Source of the DNA: Flavivirga abyssicola
GTDB lineage: Bacteria; Bacteroidota; Bacteroidia; Flavobacteriales; Flavobacteriaceae
Direction of reading: 5' to 3'
Assembly (NCBI RefSeq): GCF_030540775.2
Contig: NZ_CP141266.1
Coordinates: 4,141,001 to 4,205,000, forward strand
DNA: 64,000 nucleotides
A program made the translations under genes and the position numbers. Each line of letters opens with the position of its first letter. Within the stretch, counting starts at the first letter, position 1. The notes below the pieces were generated by a model that did not search any database, had not been told where the DNA came from, and saw nothing but the letters and a program-made list of their open reading frames with translations. This document shows, piece by piece, positions 10,007 to 19,465 of this stretch.

Positions 10007-10246
10007 ATGGAGACCTTAACAATAAAAGAAAATATAAGTGATGTATTAAAATCTATTTTGGGGCATAATAACTTTGAAATGCGCGATGAATTAACAGCTA
10101 AGGATGTAGACGGATGGGATTCATTATCGCATATGATGATTATTACTAAAATAGAGGAAGCTTTCAATATTAAATTTAAGCTTAGAGACTTAAATAAACT
10201 TAAAAACATGGGCTCGTTAGTGGCTGTGATACAAAGCAAAATATAA
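10007..10246 (+). CDS. Acyl/aminoacyl carrier protein (DltC-like)
   Basis: The 79-aa acidic helical protein has the phosphopantetheine attachment motif DVDGWDSLSHMM, with the serine of GWDS as the modified residue. Size and position between an adenylating enzyme and an MBOAT protein are those of DltC, so it probably carries an aminoacyl thioester made by the upstream enzyme. It is nearly matched in sequence by the second carrier at 29602, especially around the DVDGW motif and the following MMIIT-IE helix. It would need a phosphopantetheinyl transferase from elsewhere in the genome. Confidence 0.92.
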   Translation: METLTIKENISDVLKSILGHNNFEMRDELTAKDVDGWDSLSHMMIITKIEEAFNIKFKLRDLNKLKNMGSLVAVIQSKI

Positions 10247-10256
10247 TTAACAAACT

Positions 10257-11702
10257 GTGGTATTTAACTCATTTAATTTTGTTGCTTTTATAATACCAGT
10301 ACTTTTTGTTTACTGGTTATTTTTTAAGAAAAGCAAAGTATTTCAAAATATACTATTATTAATCTCTAGCTTAATTTTTTATGCATGGGCAGACTGGAGG
10401 TTTTTAATTCTACTTTTAATAAGTATCCTGCTTAATTATTATTTAGGAAAAAAAATCAGCAATACTACAAATGAGATTATACAAAGACGTTTTTTGTATA
10501 TGGGCTTAATATTTAATATTGGGCTTTTGTTATACTTCAAATATTTTAATTTTTTCTATGACGGATTTGTAGGAATTTTAAATATTTTTGGAGCCACTGC
10601 TAGTTACAGTACACTCTCAATATTACTTCCACTCGGAATTAGTTTTTTCAGTTTCCAAACATTGGGCTATCTTATAGATATCTATGACGAGGAAATTGAG
10701 TCTAGCGATAACCTTTTGGAATTTTCAGTTTTTGTAAGCTATTTTCCAAAAATCCTTTCTGGTCCTATTGAAAGAGCTTCAAAAATGATGCCTCAAGTTC
10801 AAGAGAAAAGAAATTTTTCTTACCCTGTTTTTGTTGATGGACTCAGGCAAATTTTATGGGGGCTATTTGCCAAAATTGTTATTGCAGAAAATTGTGCATC
10901 TATAGTAAACCCTATTTTTAATGACTACGGAAATCAATCTGGAAGCGTATTACTTTTAGGAACATTTTTTTATGCCATCCAATTATATGCTGATTTTTCT
11001 GGATATTCCAATATGGCAATAGGTATATCAAAGCTCTTTGGTATTCAATTAATGCGTAATTTTTCAACGCCCTTCTTTTCAACTAATATTAGTGATTTTT
11101 GGAGAAAGTGGCACATTTCTTTAACCACTTGGATGATGGATTATGTATTTACACCACTATCATTTAGTCTAAGAAATTATCAAAAAAAAGGATTGATCAT
11201 TTCTATTATTACAACATTTGTTCTTGTTGGTTTTTGGCATGGAGCTAATTGGACATTTGTGTTTTATGGATTGCTCCATGGGGTATATTTTATTCCATTA
11301 GTATATTCTGGTAAAATGAACACATCGGAAATAGTAGCAAAAGGTAAGTTTTTGCCATCTTTTGCTGAGCTTATAAAAATGATCTTGTTATTTATTTTAA
11401 TAATGCTCACTGATGTATTTTTTAGAGTTAATAATGTTTCGGATGCTTTTGACTATATATTTTTAATTTTTTCTAATGGTCTTTTTAGTTTTCCTTTAGA
11501 AGTTTTAAGCTCAAATTATTTAATAACCATAGTTTTGTTATGCTTTTTTATACTTGTAGAATGGTTGCATAGAGAAAAACTTCATGATTTTGAGATAAGT
11601 AGATATAATTTTTTAATCAGATGGAGCTTATATGTATTCATTTTTTTATTAATCTTATTTTTTGGTAAAAGTGCAGAAACCTTTATTTATTTTCAATTTT
11701 AA
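10257..11702 (+). CDS. MBOAT-family O-acyltransferase (DltB/AlgI-like)
   Basis: The gene starts with GTG at 10257 (MVFNSFNFVAF). The 481-aa polytopic protein shows both histidine sites of the MBOAT family: FWRKWHISLTTW (first His) and GFWHGANWTFVFYGLLHG (second His). In DltB these correspond to the pair lining the transmembrane tunnel. It is placed directly after an adenylating enzyme and its carrier, the order seen in dlt operons, so I infer that it moves an aminoacyl group from the carrier across the inner membrane to a glycan. O-acetylation as in AlgI is the alternative. The gene ends in the FIYFQF C-terminus shared by all three MBOATs here, and an SGNH-like gene follows after 5 bp. Confidence 0.9.
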   Translation: MVFNSFNFVAFIIPVLFVYWLFFKKSKVFQNILLLISSLIFYAWADWRFLILLLISILLNYYLGKKISNTTNEIIQRRFLYMGLIFNIGLLLYFKYFNFFYDGFVGILNIFGATASYSTLSILLPLGISFFSFQTLGYLIDIYDEEIESSDNLLEFSVFVSYFPKILSGPIERASKMMPQVQEKRNFSYPVFVDGLRQILWGLFAKIVIAENCASIVNPIFNDYGNQSGSVLLLGTFFYAIQLYADFSGYSNMAIGISKLFGIQLMRNFSTPFFSTNISDFWRKWHISLTTWMMDYVFTPLSFSLRNYQKKGLIISIITTFVLVGFWHGANWTFVFYGLLHGVYFIPLVYSGKMNTSEIVAKGKFLPSFAELIKMILLFILIMLTDVFFRVNNVSDAFDYIFLIFSNGLFSFPLEVLSSNYLITIVLLCFFILVEWLHREKLHDFEISRYNFLIRWSLYVFIFLLILFFGKSAETFIYFQF

Positions 11703-11707
11703 ATATT

Positions 11708-12625
11708 ATGAAAACTTTATTTATAAAATTAGGGTTGTTTTCTATGATATGTTTAGCTATTCTAACATATATTTTAATGAATTATGGAGGTAACGTTGAC
11801 TATTTTTATGAAAAATTCACAACACCCAAAGTAAAATCAATGATTATAGGGGACTCAAGAAGTTTTCAAGGAGTCCAGCCTAGTATAATTAATCAATATT
11901 TCCATAACAGCAAGAAGTATGGTCTTCCTATTTTAAATTATAGCTTTACAGGATCTCAAGCCATATCTGGACCTTTATATACAGAAAGTATACTAAAAAA
12001 ATTAGACAAGAAGACAACCAATGGGTTATTCATTATATCTATTACACCCGATTTCTTGACTTCTAAAGTAGGTTTTAGAAATGATCTAGGAGAATTTAGA
12101 GAAGCTAATCAACCTCCTCATAATATGGATATAGTTGATGTCAATCCAAATTATGAATATTTATTAAAAAACATTGCTTATTTTCATTTTAAGGCCTTAT
12201 TTAGAAAGAATTCCAAAACGCATAAAGATGGTTGGTTAGAGGAGTCCAATTTACCTACAGATACTTTAGTTTTTAATACATGGAGAAAACATCAAATAGA
12301 TTTATTTCTCGAAGATAGAAATATGTACAAAATATCAGATTTCAGAGTCAATAGTTTTAATGTTCTTATTAAAGAATTAAAAAAATATGGAGAAGTCTAT
12401 TTAATAAGAATGCCTATAAGTAAGGAGTTTCTAACCCTTGAAAATTCGTACTACCCAAAACTAAGTACTATTGTTGATTCTATAGCAAAGATAAACGAAA
12501 TACCATTTTTTAATTTTAATAATTCGGATAAGCTTCAATACAAAACATACGATGGTCATCATATAGATAAATATGGTGGTGGAAAATTCACGAAAGCTCT
12601 TTGTGACTCAATAACTCAGAAGTAA
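11708..12625 (+). CDS. DltD/SGNH-like membrane-anchored partner of MBOAT
   Basis: The 305-aa protein has an N-terminal signal anchor (residues 5-25) and an extracytoplasmic domain. MIIGDSRSFQG puts a GDSR serine at residue 50, and the C-terminus has TYDGHHIDKYG with Asp282 and His284/285, the Ser and Asp-x-x-His elements of SGNH-like hydrolases and of DltD. Such proteins pair with MBOAT enzymes and complete acyl transfer to the glycan in the periplasm. It follows the MBOAT gene by 5 bp. Similarity to the product of 14098 is clear at both motifs. Acyl donor and acceptor are unknown. Confidence 0.78.
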   Translation: MKTLFIKLGLFSMICLAILTYILMNYGGNVDYFYEKFTTPKVKSMIIGDSRSFQGVQPSIINQYFHNSKKYGLPILNYSFTGSQAISGPLYTESILKKLDKKTTNGLFIISITPDFLTSKVGFRNDLGEFREANQPPHNMDIVDVNPNYEYLLKNIAYFHFKALFRKNSKTHKDGWLEESNLPTDTLVFNTWRKHQIDLFLEDRNMYKISDFRVNSFNVLIKELKKYGEVYLIRMPISKEFLTLENSYYPKLSTIVDSIAKINEIPFFNFNNSDKLQYKTYDGHHIDKYGGGKFTKALCDSITQK

Positions 12626-12643
12626 TTCAATATTTAATATTTT

Positions 12644-14092
12644 ATGCTATTCAACTCGTTTGAATTCTTGCTTTTCTTTCCAATAATGATTATTGGTTTC
12701 TATACGTTACCCCATAAAAACAGATGGCTATGGCTTCTTTTAGGGAGTTATTTTTTTTATATGGTTCATGAACCATCATTAGCCTTACTTCTTATTATCT
12801 CAACTACCGTAGACTATTTTTGTGCCCTAAAAATGCCTAATGCTTCTTATAGAATAAAAAAATATCTTCTTTGCACAAGCATTTTCACCAATATTGGCAT
12901 CCTTTTTTCATTTAAATATTTGTTCTTTTTTACTTCATCAATAGAAGGAATATTTAAATTCTTTGGTTTAAATATTATTGATACTAGTCATACCGGAGCC
13001 TATAATTTTAATCAAATACTATTACCTGTTGGTATAAGCTTTTATACCTTTCAAACACTTAGTTATACTATAGATGTGTACAGGGGTAAAATTTCGCCTG
13101 AAAAACATTTTGGAGTTTTTGCACTCTATGTGTCGTTTTTTCCTCAATTAGTTGCAGGCCCCATAGAACGTGCCTCTAGACTAATTCCACAATTAAAAAA
13201 AGAAATAAGCATTCATTTGCCAAATTTAAAAAAAGGACTTATAATGATAGCTTGGGGATTTTTCTTGAAGGTTGTTGTTGCCGATAGGTTAGGTGTTTAT
13301 GTTGATGCTGCTTTTGAAGATCCTGAGTTTAATCATGGACTCCCTCTATTTATTGGTTCATTTTTCTTTGCTTTTCAGATTTATTACGATTTCTCTGCTT
13401 ATACATCAATAGCAATTGGTACAGCCAAAACAATGGGATTTGATTTAATTCAAAATTTTAACAAACCATATTTCGCCACATCGATTTCAGAATTTTGGAA
13501 ACGGTGGCATATTTCTTTAATGGATTGGCTTAAAGACTACATTTTTATACCCTTAGGAGGTTCTAGATGCTCTAAGTTAAAAGTTGTAAGAAATGTGCTT
13601 ATTTTATTTTTTATTGTAGGCTTATGGCACGGTGCTAATTGGACTTTTGTTATTTGGGGCATATTGAATGCTGTACTCCTTATTATAGAATTTAGCACCA
13701 ACGGTATTAGAAAATTAATTTTTAAAACCCTTAAGGTTCCTAAAACTATAATTAAAATATTGGGGTGGTGTTCTTTAGCCATATGCCTTAGCATACCTTT
13801 AATCTTTTTTAGATCCCCTTCTATAACTGATGCTTTTCTATATTTTAAAAGTATGTTTAACATTACAGGTTTGCATGTTAACATATTGAATAATTATTTT
13901 GAACTTATTTTAAACTTTATCTTTATAATAGGTATTCAAACAATCCATTACTTTAAAGGAAATGATAAAATTCATGAATTGGTTCTAAATAAATCAACGG
14001 CAGTGAGATGGTCAATATATTTGAGCTATATTTTAGTTATAGTTTTATTTGCTATTAATCGTCAAAATACATTTATATATTTTCAATTTTAA
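12644..14092 (+). CDS. MBOAT-family O-acyltransferase, second copy
   Basis: The 482-aa protein is a paralogue of the MBOAT at 10257 and has both catalytic-site histidines: FWKRWHISLMDW and GLWHGANWTFVIWG. The later LHG seen in the first copy is changed to LNA, which is outside the two catalytic positions. A GGSR-type cytoplasmic loop (IPLGGSRCSKLKVVRN) matches AlgI-like members more closely than the first copy does. It is paired with its own DltD-like gene at 14098, 5 bp downstream. It could add a second acyl group, perhaps acetyl, or the same group at another position. Confidence 0.88.
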   Translation: MLFNSFEFLLFFPIMIIGFYTLPHKNRWLWLLLGSYFFYMVHEPSLALLLIISTTVDYFCALKMPNASYRIKKYLLCTSIFTNIGILFSFKYLFFFTSSIEGIFKFFGLNIIDTSHTGAYNFNQILLPVGISFYTFQTLSYTIDVYRGKISPEKHFGVFALYVSFFPQLVAGPIERASRLIPQLKKEISIHLPNLKKGLIMIAWGFFLKVVVADRLGVYVDAAFEDPEFNHGLPLFIGSFFFAFQIYYDFSAYTSIAIGTAKTMGFDLIQNFNKPYFATSISEFWKRWHISLMDWLKDYIFIPLGGSRCSKLKVVRNVLILFFIVGLWHGANWTFVIWGILNAVLLIIEFSTNGIRKLIFKTLKVPKTIIKILGWCSLAICLSIPLIFFRSPSITDAFLYFKSMFNITGLHVNILNNYFELILNFIFIIGIQTIHYFKGNDKIHELVLNKSTAVRWSIYLSYILVIVLFAINRQNTFIYFQF

Positions 14093-14097
14093 CGGTT

Positions 14098-15060
14098 ATG
14101 AAGGATTTTGTTTTTAAAATAGTCATTTTCTGTATTTTATTTGCTGCTGTTTATGCATTTTTTGTGGATAAGCTTTCAAAAGAATATGTAGACCCTTACT
14201 ATAATAAATTTTCTCAAGAAGCCAATGGTTTAATTTTAGGGTTGTCTCGCGCAAGTGAAGGCATTTCTCCTGAAATTATTGAAGAAGAATTAAATAACTG
14301 TTCATTTGAAAAACCAATTGTGAATTTTGCAATGAATACGGTTCAATCATCTTATGGTGAAATATATTTAAGAGGAATAAAGAAAAAGTTAAAACCGAAT
14401 TCTAAAAATGGTCTTTTTATAGTTTCAATTTCCCCAGGAAGTTTTACTGCGCCTTTTGGCATGAACGATAAAAACATTTTCGACATGGATAAAGAAGGTA
14501 TTATTGGTAAAATAGATAATTTCACATCAGCGCCAAACTATAGCTATATTGTTAGCACCTACCCGCTTCCTTTATATAATACGTTGCATGATTTTGATAA
14601 ATGGGATCATCATAAACCACATCCAAGTGGGTGGAATGAAATCACGCAAAATGGTAGATTTAACAAGATTGGAGAAAATGATATCAATCACTGGAAATCG
14701 TTAACAATCAGATACTATAAACGAAAAGTCGAGAAAGAACAATTTTCGAATTACCGCTTAAATTATTTTATAAAGACTATTCAATATTTAAAAACAATTG
14801 GCAATGTCTTCATTGTTCGTTTACCTGCAGATACTGATATTATAAAAACAGAAAATGATTTATGGAAAGGTTTTGACAAACAATTTGATAGTATTTCAAA
14901 ACAACATGATGTTAAGTTTTTAAATTACTCATCATTGGGTAGTGACTATAAAACTTATGACGGGTCTCATATGTTATCCACTAGTGCAAAGAAATTCTCT
15001 AAGCTATTGGGTAAGGATATCAGAAATAGTTTAATGGAAAGGAATAAATATGGTAAATAA
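14098..15060 (+). CDS. DltD/SGNH-like membrane-anchored partner of MBOAT, second copy
   Basis: The 320-aa protein has a signal anchor at residues 5-22. It has LILGLSRASEG, in which the serine of GLSR (residue 50) aligns with GDSR of the first copy, and a C-terminal TYDGSHMLS that provides the Asp-x-x-His pair. The GDS aspartate is replaced by leucine. The architecture is otherwise the same as the product of 11708, so the MBOAT-plus-partner unit has been duplicated as a block. The 3' end overlaps the first GNAT gene by 11 bp, which ties the acyl-export genes and the GNAT array into one transcript. Confidence 0.75.
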   Translation: MKDFVFKIVIFCILFAAVYAFFVDKLSKEYVDPYYNKFSQEANGLILGLSRASEGISPEIIEEELNNCSFEKPIVNFAMNTVQSSYGEIYLRGIKKKLKPNSKNGLFIVSISPGSFTAPFGMNDKNIFDMDKEGIIGKIDNFTSAPNYSYIVSTYPLPLYNTLHDFDKWDHHKPHPSGWNEITQNGRFNKIGENDINHWKSLTIRYYKRKVEKEQFSNYRLNYFIKTIQYLKTIGNVFIVRLPADTDIIKTENDLWKGFDKQFDSISKQHDVKFLNYSSLGSDYKTYDGSHMLSTSAKKFSKLLGKDIRNSLMERNKYGK

Positions 15061-16063
15061 CAAAACCCCTTATTTACGTAAAACTTTTAGGTCTATTTGG
15101 CTAAAACACTTCAACAATAGCGAAAAGCCATTTGATTTTAGTTTTGTTGATACACTTACTTTTGTAAAACATAAAAAACTACCTGTATATTGCAATACAG
15201 GAGGCACTAATACAAAAGGGATTTCATATAATTTATCTAATAACATTTATAATGATTATAAAAATAATGTTTTCATAATCTTTGATGTTCCTGCATTTAA
15301 TGTAGAAAATAATATTAAAAATGAAGATTTAAATTGTTATAAAATCAAACAGTATCCTGGATACATATGCGATCTGCAAAGATACAATACACTTGAAGAG
15401 TATCTACTTGAAGTTATTAGTAAAAAAAGCCGCTATAAATTCAACAGTTACAAACGCAAACTAGAAGCTTCATGTGATGTGCATTATAAAATGTTTTTAG
15501 ATGATATAACTCCAGAAGCTTATGAAGACATCTTTTATCATTTTAAACGGCTTCTCAAAAAACGATTTTTTGATAAGAAAACGGTAAATAATAATTTAAA
15601 TCCTGAGGAATGGAATTTTTATAAAGAAGTTACATTACCTATGCTCTTGAAAAAACAAGCTGGACTTTTTGTAGTATACGATAAAGACAAACCTATTGCT
15701 ATTACCTTAATTAATTTGTCAAATGATACCATGATAGATGTTATTAGGGTTTTCGATATTGACTACAAAAGGTTTAGACTGGGTACCGTTAGTATTATGA
15801 AGCAATTAGAATGGTGTTTTGAAAATAATTTTAAGACTTTAGACTTTTCTAAAGGCTATTTTGAATATAAGCAACGATGGGCAAACAAGCCATATTGGTT
15901 TGAATACCATATTTTTTATGATAAAAAATCAGTTATAGCCAAAACGCTAGCATGGATTTATAAGAATTTCTTTGCCTTTAAATTATTTCTTAGAAAAAAA
16001 CATATTACAAATCTTATTCATGAGATCTGCTTTTTTCTAAACAAAAAGAGATATGCTGAATAA
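15050..16063 (+). CDS. GNAT acyltransferase of the CelD/FemAB type, array member 1
   Basis: The 337-aa protein is the first of six consecutive paralogues. Shared signature elements are SKKSRYKFNSYKRKLE at 124-139, KPIAITL at 214-220, FDIDYKRFRLG at 235-245 and LDFSKGYFEYKQRW at 264-277. The last corresponds to the DFGRGDxxYKxxW motif of the GNAT-like Acetyltransf_6 domain found in cellulose-biosynthesis CelD proteins and related to FemAB aminoacyltransferases. No signal peptide or membrane span is present, so it acts in the cytoplasm. It lacks the extra C-terminal domain found in members 3-7. Acceptor is probably an amino or hydroxyl group of a sugar; donor could be acyl-CoA or the aminoacyl carrier protein (inference). 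Confidence 0.82.
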   Translation: MVNNKTPYLRKTFRSIWLKHFNNSEKPFDFSFVDTLTFVKHKKLPVYCNTGGTNTKGISYNLSNNIYNDYKNNVFIIFDVPAFNVENNIKNEDLNCYKIKQYPGYICDLQRYNTLEEYLLEVISKKSRYKFNSYKRKLEASCDVHYKMFLDDITPEAYEDIFYHFKRLLKKRFFDKKTVNNNLNPEEWNFYKEVTLPMLLKKQAGLFVVYDKDKPIAITLINLSNDTMIDVIRVFDIDYKRFRLGTVSIMKQLEWCFENNFKTLDFSKGYFEYKQRWANKPYWFEYHIFYDKKSVIAKTLAWIYKNFFAFKLFLRKKHITNLIHEICFFLNKKRYAE

Positions 16064-16106
16064 ATATTGAGTAAATTAAGCCATTAACAAAGACCAATCT
16101 GTTTAG

Positions 16107-17063
16107 ATGATCCACAAGCTTTTTTCTATTCGAAACAGTCATTTAATTTTTGATTTATTTTTAAATAAAAAAATAAGTTCATTATACGATGCTAAAGTTT
16201 TTAATACATTAACACAAAATAGCTTCAGCATTGAAAATATTGGTAAAGGGAACTTCAAAAACATCTATCTAATCAAAGATATCCCCAATTATTTAAGTTT
16301 TACCCTTCATTTTAAAGACTCTTCCTTTAAATTAAAAAAAATATTACAATACAAAGGGTATTTGATAAAGACAGAAGGTTTTGTAGATGTTAATAACTTT
16401 ATAAATAGCACTCTAAATAAAAGAAACAAGAAAAATTTAAAGGCAAAAACAAACAAACTTTATAGGAACCACAATATTAGATCACATTTTTTTTTCGGAC
16501 AAATAGATAAACAAGACTACGAAATTCTTTTTGAGGATTTCTACAGGTTACTCGAAACAAGATTTAAAAAGAAGAAGGTACATAACCGTTATTTATTGAA
16601 TTGGGACGATTTAAAAGCTTCTACTTTTCAAAAAATATTAGATAAAAAAGCTTCTTTACATGTTATCTACGATGACTTAAAACCTATTGCAATAACCCTG
16701 AATTTCCATTTAAGCGATATCGTTTTTAGTCATATTCAAACCTATGATGTGGATTATTCCAAATATAACATGGGAGATATAAGTATGGTAAATCATATTG
16801 AATGGTTAATACACAACAATATTGCCATATTTGATCTTTCTATGGGACATACTTATTATAAAGAAAAGTGGAGCAATCATCAGTATTATTTTTTCCATCA
16901 CATTTTTTATAATAAAAAATCAATACTATCAATACTATTCGCTAAGATTATTACGCACGAACTAAAACTCTTGCAATTTTTAAGAGATAAAAATATAATT
17001 GGTAATTTTTTTGTGTTTGATAAGCTTCTTTACATTTATAAAAGCAAAGTAGTAAGACCCTAG
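16107..17063 (+). CDS. GNAT acyltransferase of the CelD/FemAB type, array member 2
   Basis: This is the shortest array member, 318 aa, and lacks the C-terminal domain. It keeps KPIAITLNFH, YDVDYSKYNMG and FDLSMGHTYYKEKW, so the GNAT core is intact. The N-terminal arginine-rich stretch is changed (KRNKKNLKAKTNKLYRN), and the usual CFxIxY strand after it is altered to IRSHFFFGQI, so its acceptor may differ from those of its neighbours. It sits 43 bp after member 1 and 4 bp before member 3. Function beyond acyl transfer cannot be stated. Confidence 0.8.
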   Translation: MIHKLFSIRNSHLIFDLFLNKKISSLYDAKVFNTLTQNSFSIENIGKGNFKNIYLIKDIPNYLSFTLHFKDSSFKLKKILQYKGYLIKTEGFVDVNNFINSTLNKRNKKNLKAKTNKLYRNHNIRSHFFFGQIDKQDYEILFEDFYRLLETRFKKKKVHNRYLLNWDDLKASTFQKILDKKASLHVIYDDLKPIAITLNFHLSDIVFSHIQTYDVDYSKYNMGDISMVNHIEWLIHNNIAIFDLSMGHTYYKEKWSNHQYYFFHHIFYNKKSILSILFAKIITHELKLLQFLRDKNIIGNFFVFDKLLYIYKSKVVRP

Positions 17064-17067
17064 TAGC

Positions 17068-18258
17068 ATGCTAAAAAAAATACTACCAGAAAGTTTAGAC
17101 GTATTAAGTACTTTTTTAGAAAGAAAAGTAGCATTGCCTATTTATAGTGCTATTATAAATAATATTTCAGGTACGCCCATTTATAAAAATACAAAGTTAG
17201 AACTTAAAGACAAAAGCTTTTTGTACTGTATTTATGATTTTCCCAGCTATTTAAGTGGGACTATTACAAACACAAATTGGAAATTAAAAATTATAAATAC
17301 CTATAAGGGATCATTAATTCTACTTAAAAACTATAAAGGCACAGACCATTATTTAAAGCATAAATTTAGTTCTGGAAGACGATCGAAATTTAGAACCTAC
17401 CAACGGAGGTTGGAAACATGTTTCGATATCGAGTACAAAAGTTACTTTGGGGCTATTTCAAAAGACGAATACGACTTTCTTTTTGAAACATTTCATAAGA
17501 TGATTAAAAATCGGTTTCTGGAAAAAAAAATACAGAATTACGATTTATCCCGATGGGATATTTACTACGACATAGCCTATCCACTTATAAATAGTAAGGA
17601 AGCCGCTTTATTTGTTATTTATAATGATAAAAAGCCTATTAGTATTTGTTTAAACTTAGTAAGAAATAAAACTATTTACGGTTATGTAAGGACTTATGAT
17701 ATTGATTACTCTAAATTCTACATAGGATTTACAGATTTCATAAAACAGTTAGATTGGTGCTTTGACAATAAAATTGAGATTTTCGATTTACTTAAAGGAA
17801 ATTATCCCTATAAAACTAAATTAATTGATACCCAATATAATTTTCAAAAGCATATTCTTTACAACTCAAAGTCAATTTTAGCAAGCATTTCAGCAAATCT
17901 AATAGTGACAAGAACACGTGTTTTCTATACATTGGTGCGTTTTTTAAAGAAGTTGAATTTTAATATACTATACCATAATTTTTTAAAATATAGATATAGA
18001 AATAGAGAATTAAGTAATATGGATACCAGTTCAAGAAAAATAGTTATTGAAAAGCTTGAGCTAATGGATTCAAATGCCAATTTAACTAATATTGACATAA
18101 ATAATGAAACATTTAGCCATTTAAAAAGACCCGTATATAATTTTTTATATGCCAATCAGGAATCAATAAATACCATTGAAGTTTTTAAATTTCAAAAGGA
18201 AAGAGATGTTTATATTATAAAAGGAAAAAATAATATATCGAAAATTACTTTTCAATAG
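17068..18258 (+). CDS. GNAT acyltransferase of the CelD/FemAB type, array member 3
   Basis: This 396-aa paralogue has KPISICLNL, YDIDYSKFYIG and FDLLKGNYPYKTKL. The tryptophan that usually ends the last motif (YKxKW) is leucine here, a change at a core position. It is the first member with the extra C-terminal domain of about 70 residues, recognised by LKRPVYNFLYANQESINTI and a terminal IIKGKNNISKITF strand. The SSGRRSKFRTYQRRLE region is a good match to the array consensus. Spacing to the next gene is 6 bp. Confidence 0.82.
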   Translation: MLKKILPESLDVLSTFLERKVALPIYSAIINNISGTPIYKNTKLELKDKSFLYCIYDFPSYLSGTITNTNWKLKIINTYKGSLILLKNYKGTDHYLKHKFSSGRRSKFRTYQRRLETCFDIEYKSYFGAISKDEYDFLFETFHKMIKNRFLEKKIQNYDLSRWDIYYDIAYPLINSKEAALFVIYNDKKPISICLNLVRNKTIYGYVRTYDIDYSKFYIGFTDFIKQLDWCFDNKIEIFDLLKGNYPYKTKLIDTQYNFQKHILYNSKSILASISANLIVTRTRVFYTLVRFLKKLNFNILYHNFLKYRYRNRELSNMDTSSRKIVIEKLELMDSNANLTNIDINNETFSHLKRPVYNFLYANQESINTIEVFKFQKERDVYIIKGKNNISKITFQ

Positions 18259-18264
18259 GTCTTT

Positions 18265-19440
18265 ATGGGAATTATTAAAAACATAACATTTTTAAAAGCG
18301 TTTTTAGCAAAAAGTAGCCTCCCTCCTATCTATGGTTCAATTTCAGATAATAAAGGTTTCGATTACAAAGCGGAAACTAGTAAAACCCTACATACAAATA
18401 AACAAGTATTTTTAATAAAAGATATACCAGATTATTTGCACGTAGATATTAAAGAAACAGAAAACAAAACTTCCCTGTCTAAAATAAAAACCCTAAAAGG
18501 TCATTTGATAGATTTCCAATTATTTAAAGGTTTTCCCGATTATTTAGAACAAAATTTTAGTGCCAAGAGCAGATCTAACCTAAGACGTTATCAAAATAGA
18601 TTAGAAACTTGTTTTAATATTAATTATATCTGCTATTATGGAGCCATTCCCAAGCCAGAATATGATAACCTTTTTGTTGTTTTAAAGCATCTATTATTAA
18701 GAAGGTTCAATGAAAAACAAGAGGTGAATTATGAATTGCAACATTTGAATGAATTCCATGATATTGTATATGATTTAGTGCTTAATAAAAAAGCAAGTAT
18801 ATATGTTATATATGATGGGCAAAAGCCTATAAGCATTCGAATAAATATGCATAAAGAGCGATTGAGTTTTTATATTATTAGTGGCTATGACATTGATTAT
18901 TCTAAGTTTCATTTAGGTGCTATAGATATGCTTAAAAGTATTGAGTGGTGTTTCAATAATGATTTTGAAGTTTATGATCTTTTAAAAGGTTACGATTATT
19001 ACAAAGTAAAATGGGCGACAACATGCTACCATTATTATAATCATATTGTTTATAATTCGAGTTCGATTAAAGCGTCCTTCATTGGGAAATTAGCTTATAT
19101 AAAAGAAGTCATTAAATACAAATGCTATACAGCCACTAAAAACTCAAAGCTATATTTCGCATATAAGAAAATTAACAAAAAAATATTTGGAATAACACGT
19201 AGTGATAATAAAAAATCAACGTTTATCATTTCCAATCCTACCAAAAATGACATAAGGAATATAGCTTTGATAGATATTGAAAAAAATAATGACTATGCCT
19301 TTTTAAGAAAGGCTTTATACGATTTTTTATTTATATCTAAAGAATCCACTAATAATGTATCTGTTTATAAATTTAATAATTCACAAAATACGTTTTTAAT
19401 AAAGTCTAAAAACCAAAGCCAATTAGTAACAATAGATTAA
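18265..19440 (+). CDS. GNAT acyltransferase of the CelD/FemAB type, array member 4
   Basis: This 391-aa paralogue has a complete core: SKSRSNLRRYQNRLE, CYYGAI, KPISIRINM, YDIDYSKFHLG and YDLLKGYDYYKVKW. The C-terminal domain is present (FLRKALYDFLFISKESTNN, ending in a short strand). Members 3 and 4 share the DLLKG form of the last motif, which suggests that they are a recent duplicate pair. The gene lies 25 bp before member 5. The likely role is transfer of an acyl or aminoacyl group to a sugar nucleotide or lipid-linked sugar in the cytoplasm. Confidence 0.82.
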   Translation: MGIIKNITFLKAFLAKSSLPPIYGSISDNKGFDYKAETSKTLHTNKQVFLIKDIPDYLHVDIKETENKTSLSKIKTLKGHLIDFQLFKGFPDYLEQNFSAKSRSNLRRYQNRLETCFNINYICYYGAIPKPEYDNLFVVLKHLLLRRFNEKQEVNYELQHLNEFHDIVYDLVLNKKASIYVIYDGQKPISIRINMHKERLSFYIISGYDIDYSKFHLGAIDMLKSIEWCFNNDFEVYDLLKGYDYYKVKWATTCYHYYNHIVYNSSSIKASFIGKLAYIKEVIKYKCYTATKNSKLYFAYKKINKKIFGITRSDNKKSTFIISNPTKNDIRNIALIDIEKNNDYAFLRKALYDFLFISKESTNNVSVYKFNNSQNTFLIKSKNQSQLVTID

Positions 19441-19465
19441 AAATGAAGAAATAGTTGTGTCATAA

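Noticed and set aside
8509-10246. Non-ribosomal peptide synthetase cluster
   Set aside because: There are only stand-alone adenylation and carrier proteins; no condensation, thioesterase or ketosynthase domain is present. The DltA-like layout explains the genes better.
12644-14092. Second MBOAT inactive because LHG is changed to LNA
   Set aside because: The two positions matching the DltB tunnel histidines (RWH and WHG) are both intact; the changed histidine is a third, non-catalytic one.
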